21,961 bases of DNA from Fimenecus sp045578245 (GTDB taxonomy: Bacteria; Bacillota; Clostridia; Oscillospirales; Acutalibacteraceae): assembly GCA_045578245.1 (NCBI GenBank), contig JAZNJX010000027.1, forward strand, positions 1 through 21,961, read 5' to 3'. How positions within the stretch are numbered: position 1 is the first letter of the stretch; each line of letters opens with the position of its first letter. Positions 7,416-12,963 of this stretch are shown here, piece by piece. The notes below the pieces were generated by a model. The model was not told the origin of the DNA and ran no database searches. It saw only the letters and a program-made list of their open reading frames with translations. A program made the translations under genes and the position numbers.

Positions 7416-9599
7416 TTATGAAATTGTTACACAATCTTTCGCAGTTACTACCACACTGTGTACTGTCACATCGGTATTTGTATAATTGATATAAACCTTT
7501 GCACTGTTGTCGTATTCGGCACAATAAACTCCAGGTTGAATTTCTCTATGTGATGTCATTCTGGAATCACGCAGTGCAGAAAGTGTTTGGTGTGCTTTAG
7601 CGTAATAAGAAACAATGTCGTTAATATTGTTGTTATAATAAAAACTGTCATTTTCCTCATTCAGCTTTGTACAGTACCAGTATGCGCTTGGTAAACATCC
7701 GTACTCAACGGATTTAAGGAATGCATCCTGTGGGTTTTCCGAAAGATTTAACGGAGATGTACTATATTCCATCATTCCATGAAGAAGCATTTGTATAAAA
7801 GGAACTCCCACATAGGCTGAAGTCTCTTTATAGGCAAGTGGAGAAACAGGAATGTTAGAGACCACATCAGCACCTTTAAGAGTATAGAGATTTCCGTGTT
7901 CAATCATTAATTGCTTAGATGTGGAAAGAACAGGTAACTGTGAAAAGATTTGAGTTTGTGATTGATTTCGTGAATACGAATTATTCGAATAGTCCGAATA
8001 CAGATATTTACCCATATCATTAAGAGAATATCCGTCGAATAGTGCGTTTTCGGACTTATTGAGAATCTTATTGATTTTATTCTCAAAACTGTCCATTTTC
8101 AAAAATTCGTGATTTTGTGTTTCTGAAGTCACTGGACTGATGAGTTCAGCCTGTGTTTTTTTACCTTGGATATTCTTGGCTCCTGAGGAATTAGCAGAAA
8201 GAATGTTTGTATCAATAAACAGAGAGAATTTTTGACTGTTCAGGTAGCTGTATAAGTTTTCGTAATCAGAGTTTGTGCCGAGACCTGACTTGACTTCATC
8301 AAAATCGGTATTTTTTTCATTGTCGTAAAGACCTTTATAGCAAAGATAAATGTTATTTATGCCCTTTGCTTTTAAAAGTGTAGTGAGTGAAGTTGCTTGT
8401 TCAAAGTTTGAAAGAGTTATTTGTTTCCCTTTTTCATTTTTGTATCCTGCCTCTAAGTTGACAATAATCGGCAAATGTTCATTTGTAATGTTAAGAGATT
8501 GTGCAGGGAGAGTGGAGTTTCTTATAAGGTTTTCACGACATGCCGTTGCCATACCTGAGTATGTAGCAGATTTGCCTGAAAGGAAACGGTAGCACAGTTC
8601 AATTTCGCCTTTATACTGATATCCGTAATGTCGGTATGTATTCTTTTCGGTTTTGTCGTAGTGTATATCTGTTACAGAAAAACTTGCATTGACATGATTA
8701 AGGGTGCTTTCGCTGTTTCTTTCAGCATTTATTTGTGCAATAGCGTCACCATTTTCTATAATGCAGACAAAAGCATTTTCACCATTTTTAAGTCCAAATG
8801 CACCAAAAAGACAGTCGGATTTTGTTACATTTTGAGTTGTTGCAGGGTTGTTGCCATATACAGGAAGCTCTATTGATGCCGTTTCACTGTCATTTTGACC
8901 TGTCATCAACAATGCACCACTACCATCGGGTACAAAGATGTAATCATCTGCATTGCCATTTTCGTAAGCACCGAAATTATTAAGTACAGTGATTTGCTCA
9001 AGATGAATATCTTTAGGGAGTTTAAGGCTGTTCATATTAACATTGACATATAGTGAACCGTCCTTAATACGGTAAATCACAGTCATATCTGCACGAATTT
9101 CACCCTTGTCAATATCATCAAAGTTTTTAGCACCGGTTTCCTTCGTAAGGCTTAATGCATAATTGACAGATATCTCATCAACACCAATGGTGTATGAGAA
9201 ATTTCCGAAATTTACAGAGTTATCCTGAGAATTAAGGGTATATATTTTATTGCTATCGTCTGCTAACACAATCTCAACAGCAGATGCGGAAATCTGCTTT
9301 GCTATACTATCGGATGGTAGAGTATGCCATATTTTCTTTGTGTTTGTATCACGGATTGCAACAGTTGCAGTTGTTTCATCAAAAAGAAGTTCAACAAGTC
9401 CCGATGTGCAAACAGATGTGTATGAGTCATCATTGCTTTTGTGCATCTTATCCCCTGAATATTCAGCACTGATATATTCGAGTGAATTACTCTTGATTTT
9501 GTCAACAGTGTATGTACCTGCACAAGAGGTGAATACTATAGAAACAAGACAAAAAACAGCAAGGATTTTAAGTATTGTACTGTAGTGAGATTTTCTCAT
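7416..9599 (-). CDS. DUF5696-like surface lipoprotein
   Basis: This is a large (727 aa) exported protein. Residues 1-25 are a lipoprotein-type signal (MRKSH then a hydrophobic run) with a lipobox-like VFTSC and Cys26 as the lipidation site; Phe at -3 is slightly unusual. The ATG at 9599 is preferred over the longer frame because GGGAG lies about 8 bases upstream and it puts the signal peptide at the terminus. The body shows IRDTNTKKIWHTLP and YIFVPDGSGALL, which I associate with DUF5696 proteins; the C-terminal half looks like a TIM-barrel-type region. The family has no firm function but often sits near carbohydrate uptake genes. No sugar transporter is adjacent here, and the substrate is unknown. 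Confidence 0.65.
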   Translation of the reverse strand: MRKSHYSTILKILAVFCLVSIVFTSCAGTYTVDKIKSNSLEYISAEYSGDKMHKSNDDSYTSVCTSGLVELLFDETTATVAIRDTNTKKIWHTLPSDSIAKQISASAVEIVLADDSNKIYTLNSQDNSVNFGNFSYTIGVDEISVNYALSLTKETGAKNFDDIDKGEIRADMTVIYRIKDGSLYVNVNMNSLKLPKDIHLEQITVLNNFGAYENGNADDYIFVPDGSGALLMTGQNDSETASIELPVYGNNPATTQNVTKSDCLFGAFGLKNGENAFVCIIENGDAIAQINAERNSESTLNHVNASFSVTDIHYDKTEKNTYRHYGYQYKGEIELCYRFLSGKSATYSGMATACRENLIRNSTLPAQSLNITNEHLPIIVNLEAGYKNEKGKQITLSNFEQATSLTTLLKAKGINNIYLCYKGLYDNEKNTDFDEVKSGLGTNSDYENLYSYLNSQKFSLFIDTNILSANSSGAKNIQGKKTQAELISPVTSETQNHEFLKMDSFENKINKILNKSENALFDGYSLNDMGKYLYSDYSNNSYSRNQSQTQIFSQLPVLSTSKQLMIEHGNLYTLKGADVVSNIPVSPLAYKETSAYVGVPFIQMLLHGMMEYSTSPLNLSENPQDAFLKSVEYGCLPSAYWYCTKLNEENDSFYYNNNINDIVSYYAKAHQTLSALRDSRMTSHREIQPGVYCAEYDNSAKVYINYTNTDVTVHSVVVTAKDCVTIS

Positions 9600-9612
9600 A
9601 AAGTTTCTCCCT

Positions 9613-9650
9613 AAAAAATATGATAGAATACATTTTCTGTATTCTACCAT
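9613..9650 (-). terminator. Terminator after sigF
   Basis: On the minus strand, the arms at 9639-9650 and 9620-9631 form 12 pairs (one G-U) around a 7-base loop, followed by six T residues (9613-9618). It would end the sporulation operon before the lipoprotein gene. It overlaps the candidate promoter for that lipoprotein. Confidence 0.65.
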
Positions 9651-9669
9651 ATATTTAAGAAAATTTCAA
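9641..9669 (-). promoter_or_regulatory. Candidate promoter of the lipoprotein gene
   Basis: On the minus strand, TTGAAA (9664-9669) is followed after 17 bases by TAGAAT (9641-9646). The -10 lies inside the upstream arm of the sigF terminator hairpin, so the same bases would act as DNA promoter and RNA terminator. Confidence 0.5.
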
Positions 9670-9674
9670 ATTTT

Positions 9675-10325
9675 TTACCCTGTCAGTTTTCTTCTTAGTT
9701 CTGTCAGTATGCTTTTTTCCTTTCGGGATACTTGTACTTGGGAAATTCCAAGTATATCAGCAGTTTTTGATTGTGTTAAACCACTGAAAAATCTTAATGA
9801 AATCAGTTGTCTGTCATTTTCAGATAATTGATTCAAGAGTTGATGTACGGATAATTTGTTATCTATTGGGGTGTATTCATCTTCAGCAGGAATATCTACC
9901 TGATTTTCATCATCGTTATCAGCGGTTAATGATTTGACTGGTTGTAAAACGCAAAGCAGCTGTGCTGTCTCGGGAATGGTTTTGTGGATGAGCTGGGCTA
10001 ATTCGGAAACTGTGGGCTCAACTCCATTTTCTTTTTCATACTTTTCTTTTATTATTAACAGACTGCGTGCCTCTTCTTTTAAAGAACGACTGATTTTTAT
10101 TGCACCATCATCACGGAATATCCGTTTGATTTCACCTAGAATTGATGGCACAGCATAGGTGGAAAAAGCAAAACCAAGGTCTTCACGAAACCCATCAGCA
10201 GCCTTAATTAAACCGATACAGCCTGCCGAATACAAATCTTCATAGTCAACACCTTTTCCAATAAACTTTGAAGCGCATTTTCCCACAAGACCCAAATTGT
10301 TAAGTATAAGTTCGTCTCTTGTCAT
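9675..10325 (-). CDS. sigF: Sporulation sigma factor SigF
   Basis: This is the RNA polymerase sigma factor that directs early forespore transcription. Region 2 occupies about residues 5-75 (DYEDLYSAGCIGLIKAAD and FSTYAVPSILGEIKR). Region 3 is about 76-135 and region 4 about 160-214, with the TQSKTADILGISQVQVSRKEK helix-turn-helix very close to Bacillus SigF. At 216 residues it is shorter than the Bacillus protein (about 255) and begins near the end of region 1.2. The start is fixed by an ATGA overlap with spoIIAB. Its activity should be held by SpoIIAB and released by SpoIIAA. No cell-type-specific gene of the SigF regulon is recognised next to it. Confidence 0.93.
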   Translation of the reverse strand: MTRDELILNNLGLVGKCASKFIGKGVDYEDLYSAGCIGLIKAADGFREDLGFAFSTYAVPSILGEIKRIFRDDGAIKISRSLKEEARSLLIIKEKYEKENGVEPTVSELAQLIHKTIPETAQLLCVLQPVKSLTADNDDENQVDIPAEDEYTPIDNKLSVHQLLNQLSENDRQLISLRFFSGLTQSKTADILGISQVQVSRKEKSILTELRRKLTG

Positions 10326-10753
10326 TTTTTACGACCACAGATTTTCTTGTAAAGCGTAATTGTAGTACCCTTATTGACAGTTGAACGAACGGAAATCTTG
10401 TCCATAAAGCTTTCCATAACGGAAAAGCCAAGTCCGGCACGGTCGCCACCTAAAGTTGTAAAAAGTGGTTCACGAGCTTTTTTAATGTCGCTGATACCAC
10501 ATCCACGGTCTCTTATGGTTATAACAACCTTGTTGTCATTATGAATTTTAACGTTTATGTAGATTCTGCCAACATTATTCTTATATCCGTGAACAATGCA
10601 GTTTGTAACAGCTTCGCTCACAGCAGTTTTTATATCGTTGATTTCTTCAACTGTGGGGTCGAGTTGTGATGCGAAAGCCGATACAGTGGCACGGGTGAAA
10701 CTTTCGTTGACGGAATGACTGTCAACAGTCATTTTGAATTCATTTATCACCAT
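10322..10753 (-). CDS. spoIIAB: Anti-sigma F factor / kinase SpoIIAB
   Basis: This 143-residue GHKL-fold protein binds and inhibits SigF and phosphorylates SpoIIAA with ATP. The N box SEAVTNCIVHGY (46-57, Glu47 and Asn51), the G1 box DRGCGI (82-87) and the G2 region ending in GLGF (107-110) are all present. PLFTT (96-100) matches the Bacillus ATP lid. Arg21 in NESFTRATV corresponds to the Bacillus arginine that contacts SigF. The start at 10753 is chosen because GGAG lies 9 bases upstream and the protein then matches the family length. It overlaps the end of spoIIAA by 14 bases and sigF by 4, so the three genes are translationally coupled. Confidence 0.95.
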   Translation of the reverse strand: MVINEFKMTVDSHSVNESFTRATVSAFASQLDPTVEEINDIKTAVSEAVTNCIVHGYKNNVGRIYINVKIHNDNKVVITIRDRGCGISDIKKAREPLFTTLGGDRAGLGFSVMESFMDKISVRSTVNKGTTITLYKKICGRKK

Positions 10754-11072
10754 TTTTCTTTTCTCCTTTTTTAATGTTTGCAATTCTGTCAAGTCCTGCA
10801 AGTCGCATAACCTTGTACGAATTGTTTGAAAGTCCTGTAACCTCTAATTTGCCACCTAATTCATTAAGCAGTTTGTATCTTCCCATAACAAGACCAATCC
10901 CTGAACTGTCCATAAATGTTACGTCGGAAAAATCAAGGATTACGGTTTGTGGACGACAGCATTCAATTCTCTCATCTATGTCAAGACGAATAGGAAGAGT
11001 TGTGTGGTGGTCAATTTCACCATTTAACCGACATAAAAGAGATTCATCCTGAAATTCAATTTTTACACTCAT
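10740..11072 (-). CDS. spoIIAA: Anti-anti-sigma F factor SpoIIAA
   Basis: This is a 110-residue STAS-domain protein. In its unphosphorylated form it displaces SigF from SpoIIAB. The phosphorylation site lies in FMDSSGIG (53-60); Ser57 corresponds to Ser58 of Bacillus. VILDFSDV before it and LGGKLEVTGLS after it are the conserved strands. A consensus AAGGAGG precedes the start. It is the first gene of the spoIIA operon. I could not find a convincing sigma-H promoter in the 121 bases upstream, which it shares with the divergent asparaginase gene. Confidence 0.95.
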   Translation of the reverse strand: MSVKIEFQDESLLCRLNGEIDHHTTLPIRLDIDERIECCRPQTVILDFSDVTFMDSSGIGLVMGRYKLLNELGGKLEVTGLSNNSYKVMRLAGLDRIANIKKGEKKNGDK

Positions 11073-11137
11073 TTTTTAACCTCCTTTTTTATAAAATTGT
11101 AAACTGTAGTAGTTGAAAAAAATGTCATAATTGGTAA

Positions 11138-11166
11138 TTGAAATAAAAGAACATAAATTGTATAAT
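11138..11166 (+). promoter_or_regulatory. Promoter of the asparaginase-family gene
   Basis: TTGAAA (11138-11143), 17 bases, then consensus TATAAT (11161-11166). A GGGGTGAGAG Shine-Dalgarno region (11181-11190) precedes the ATG at 11194. Confidence 0.75.
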
Positions 11167-11193
11167 ATATAAACAGTACAGGGGTGAGAGAAT

Positions 11194-12114
11194 ATGAAAA
11201 TACTTGCTGTTTTAACAGGTGGTACAATAGGTAGCGTTATTCACGACGGATACATTTATACCGACGAAGATGCAAAAAAGCTTGTTATAAATAATTATAT
11301 AGATAGATTTGACAATGACGTTGAATTCGAAATTGTTGAACCATTTACTGTTCATAGTGAAAATCTTTCAAATAAAGAAATAAATAAGTTGGTGGAGGTT
11401 GTCTGCGATAGCCTCTCAAAGAATTATGATGGAATTATTGTTACTCACGGTACTGACTCTCTTCAGTTTTCAGCTTCTGCTCTTAGCTTTGCTGTGGGAA
11501 ATACACAAATTCCTGTTTTATTGGTTTCTGCTCAATACCCTATGGCGGATTTTCGTTCCAACGGACAAGTTAACTTTAATGGTGCAGTTGATTTTATTAA
11601 GAATAAAAAGGGTACTGGAGTTTATGTTGCATATTCAAATGGCAACGAAAAGGTTGAGTTTCACCAGGGCAATAGAGTTATAATGTTTAATGAAGCAGAC
11701 GATAAAGTTTATAGTTTGCCACCTGTAATTGTAAAATCAGCTTTGGGTAAATATGAGTTGAGAGAAAATTCAGAGACTCTTGTTGTAACAATTTCTCCGG
11801 GTGCAGTATATAATTACAATTTAGATAATATAAAAGCTATAATTCTAAGACCATACCATTCAGGCACAGTTAACATTAAAAGTCAGGAATTTCTTGATTT
11901 TATAAAGCAGGCAAAACAAAAAAATATTCCCGTTTACCTTGTTAACCTTAAAGATGGTGTAAGTTACGAAGGCGTAAGGGAATATAAAAATGCAGGTATT
12001 GATATTCTTCCATTCTGCTCTTTCCCAAGCATCTATATGAAAGCTTGGATTGGAAATAGTATGGAATGTGATTTTGATAAGTTTATGAAAACCTCAATAG
12101 CAGGTGAGTTTTAG
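11194..12114 (+). CDS. Asparaginase/glutaminase-family protein
   Basis: This 306-residue cytoplasmic protein (no signal peptide) has the type I/II asparaginase fold. TGGTIGS (8-14) carries the nucleophilic Thr11 and THGTDSL (84-90) carries the second Thr84 and Asp88. PVLLVSAQYPMADFRSNGQVNFNGAV (107-132) matches the third conserved block. The family hydrolyses asparagine to aspartate and ammonia, and aspartate feeds NAD and nucleotide synthesis. Two points are odd. The protein is shorter than the usual 320-350 residues. By eye, the catalytic lysine of the triad (the K in the usual RVxK stretch) falls on Met164 in NRVIMF, so asparaginase activity is uncertain. It has its own promoter; no strong terminator follows. 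Confidence 0.8.
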   Translation: MKILAVLTGGTIGSVIHDGYIYTDEDAKKLVINNYIDRFDNDVEFEIVEPFTVHSENLSNKEINKLVEVVCDSLSKNYDGIIVTHGTDSLQFSASALSFAVGNTQIPVLLVSAQYPMADFRSNGQVNFNGAVDFIKNKKGTGVYVAYSNGNEKVEFHQGNRVIMFNEADDKVYSLPPVIVKSALGKYELRENSETLVVTISPGAVYNYNLDNIKAIILRPYHSGTVNIKSQEFLDFIKQAKQKNIPVYLVNLKDGVSYEGVREYKNAGIDILPFCSFPSIYMKAWIGNSMECDFDKFMKTSIAGEF

Positions 12115-12152
12115 AAAAAAGAATATTTCTTCTCCAAATCATAAAAAAACTG

Positions 12153-12181
12153 TTGACTTTTTCAAATTGTAATGGTATTAT
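12153..12181 (+). promoter_or_regulatory. Promoter of the tRNA-Arg gene
   Basis: TTGACT (12153-12158), a 17-base spacer and TATTAT (12176-12181). This would start transcription about 17 bases before the mature tRNA 5' end. Confidence 0.7.
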
Positions 12182-12204
12182 ATTCGGGCAGTAAAAACTG
12201 TTAT

Positions 12205-12281
12205 GCGCCGGTAGCTCAGCTGGATAGAGTGTTTGGCTACGAACCAAAAGGTCGGGGGTTCGAATCCCTTCCGGCGTGCCA
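12205..12281 (+). tRNA. tRNA-Arg (anticodon ACG)
   Basis: The 77-base cloverleaf has CCA encoded. Acceptor GCGCCGG pairs with CCGGCGT (first pair G-U), and the anticodon stem TTTGG/CCAAA is perfect around loop CTACGAA. The anticodon ACG (12239-12241) reads CGU/CGC/CGA after deamination to inosine. The T loop is TTCGAAT, and its stem GGGGG/CCCTT contains two G-U pairs, so it is weaker than usual. The last 19 bases (12263-12281) are repeated twice more downstream, at 12447 and 12639, and an inverted copy of the T-arm lies at 12335-12349. Confidence 0.95.
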
Positions 12282-12283
12282 CG

Positions 12284-12321
12284 AAAACAGAGTACACATT
12301 TGTGTGCTCTGTTTTTGTTTT
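12284..12321 (+). terminator. Terminator of the tRNA-Arg gene (array copy 1)
   Basis: AAAACAGAGTACAC pairs with GTGTGCTCTGTTTT (14 pairs, one T-G) around ATTT and is followed by T runs. It begins 2 bases after the tRNA CCA, so it is the natural end of the tRNA transcript. Confidence 0.9.
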
Positions 12322-12334
12322 ATGTTTGAATTTA

Positions 12335-12456
12335 GGAAGGGATTCGAACCCGAGAGGGTCTGAGCGTTAAGAAAACAGTCCAGTGGACTGTTTTTAGCGA
12401 AGAGCACAATGCGAATACCCCATTCGCATTGTGAATCTATAATTCGAATCCCTTCC
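12335..12456. repeat. Element with 14-bp inverted ends derived from the tRNA T-arm
   Basis: GGAAGGGATTCGAA (12335-12348) and TTCGAATCCCTTCC (12443-12456) are perfect inverted repeats flanking the insert of unit 1. Inside lie the 23-bp palindrome (12372-12394) and an 11-bp-stem hairpin, ACAATGCGAAT/ATTCGCATTGT at 12406-12432 with loop ACCCC. As RNA the whole block could fold into one large arm with two inner hairpins. The left end plus one base (12335-12349) is also a perfect 15-base complement of the 3' half of the tRNA (12258-12272). Confidence 0.7.
12372..12394. repeat. 23-bp palindrome, copy 1
   Basis: Arms AAAACAGTCCA and TGGACTGTTTT flank a single G. An identical copy occurs at 12562-12584 in the next unit. 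The perfect symmetry with almost no loop is more typical of a DNA-level protein site or cruciform than of a terminator, although A and T runs flank it. Confidence 0.85.
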
Positions 12457-12465
12457 GGCGTGCCA

Positions 12466-12505
12466 TTAAAAGAGAGTACACTTCTGTGTGCTCTCTTTTA
12501 ATTTT
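12466..12505 (+). terminator. Terminator hairpin, array copy 2 (covarying)
   Basis: TTAAAAGAGAGTACAC pairs with GTGTGCTCTCTTTTAA around TTCT. Compared with copy 1, a C-G pair has become G-C on both arms and two extra pairs were added at the foot, so the hairpin has been kept while its sequence changed. It follows the second copy of the tRNA tail. Confidence 0.75.
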
Positions 12506-12561
12506 ATGAATCAGGGTAAGGGATTCAAACAAGGAAGGAGCAAATCTATGATTTGCGGAAG

Positions 12562-12584
12562 AAAACAGTCCAGTGGACTGTTTT
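12562..12584. repeat. 23-bp palindrome, copy 2
   Basis: Identical to the palindrome at 12372-12394, offset by 190 bases. Upstream of it, GCAAATC/GATTTGC forms a hairpin; downstream, GGCAC/GTGCC (12618-12631) forms another. The modules around the palindrome differ between units while the palindrome itself does not. Confidence 0.85.
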
Positions 12585-12659
12585 CTCTGACGTGGCAACG
12601 AGCGAAGCGAGGCGATAGGCACGGTAGTGCCGAGACAAAATCCCTTCCGGCGTGCCACG

Positions 12660-12697
12660 AAAACAGAGTACACATTTGTGTGCTCTGTTTTTGTTTT
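12660..12697 (+). terminator. Terminator hairpin, array copy 3
   Basis: Same sequence as the copy 1 terminator, preceded by the third copy of the tRNA tail. It lies within the 63-base exact repeat 12639-12701. Confidence 0.75.
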
Positions 12698-12750
12698 ATG
12701 TATAGAATTAGGGATTCGAACAAGGAAGGAGCAAATTATAAATTAGCAAC

Positions 12751-12893
12751 ACAGTTACGACATTTTGCAGTTTGCGCTTTGCATTTTGCATTCATCCGTA
12801 TAACCCCTCCAAGTTTTAAACAAGTCTGTTTATTCTTTAATACTCCATAACTTGTGCATAAACAGGTAAAATTTACAAATTTACCACAAAGTG
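12751..12893. other. Intergenic stretch without a gene
   Basis: Between the array and the next promoter I see no gene. It contains a run of related short words (TTTTGCA, TTTGC, TTTGCA, TTTTGCA) at about 12763-12790 and a loose inverted repeat, GGTAAA...TTTACC, at about 12865-12885. Neither supports a definite call. A cytosine-rich CCCCTCC at 12804-12810 is isolated. Confidence 0.4.
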
Positions 12894-12922
12894 TTGATTT
12901 TGCATTTTTTAGGTGATATAAT
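12894..12922 (+). promoter_or_regulatory. Promoter of the LRR/dockerin gene
   Basis: TTGATT (12894-12899), 17 bases, consensus TATAAT (12917-12922), with TG one base before the -10. AGGAG at 12950-12954 lies 9 bases before the ATG. Confidence 0.75.
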
Positions 12923-12963
12923 CGAATTAACCGAAAGGAATATTTTTTCAGGAGATGTGAAAA

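Larger units (their letters stand above)
12263..12750 (+). repeat. Tandem tRNA-3'-end cassette array (2 full units plus 1 partial)
   Basis: The 19 bases AATCCCTTCCGGCGTGCCA begin units at 12263 (inside the real tRNA), 12447 and 12639, giving unit lengths of 184 and 192 bp. Each is followed by a terminator hairpin ending in TTTTATG, then an inverted T-arm sequence (AGGGATTC-A-AC type). Units 1 and 2 then carry an identical 23-bp palindrome and variable hairpins. Bases 12263-12325 and 12639-12701 are identical over 63 bases. Unit 3 keeps the tail, terminator, inverted T-arm and the start of the variable module shared with unit 2 (CAAGGAAGGAGCAAAT), then fades out. No protein-coding gene or recombinase is seen here. 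A 19-bp T-arm-to-CCA repeat is what integrases leave at tRNA attachment sites, so these look like tandem non-autonomous insertions. Confidence 0.85.

Noticed and set aside
11073..11193. Sigma-H promoter for spoIIA
   Set aside because: Expected from Bacillus knowledge, but no AGGA-type -35 with a GAAT-type -10 at proper spacing could be found by eye on the minus strand.
12172..12363. Open frame running through the tRNA and first terminator
   Set aside because: It is a translation of the tRNA, its terminator and the repeat; no ribosome site and no protein-like composition.
12447..12465. Second and third tRNA genes at the repeated tails
   Set aside because: Only the last 19 bases (T-loop end to CCA) are repeated; there is no D-arm, anticodon arm or 5' acceptor strand upstream.
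12263..12750. CRISPR array
   Set aside because: Period of 184-192 bp, only three copies, structured non-unique inserts and no cas genes; this does not fit CRISPR.
12763..12790. TTTGCA-type short repeats as binding-site cluster
   Set aside because: Irregular spacing and low complexity; not enough to call a site.
12437..12850. Open frames on both strands inside the repeat array
   Set aside because: They read through terminator hairpins and repeated tRNA tails; the repeated peptide segments simply reflect the DNA repeat.
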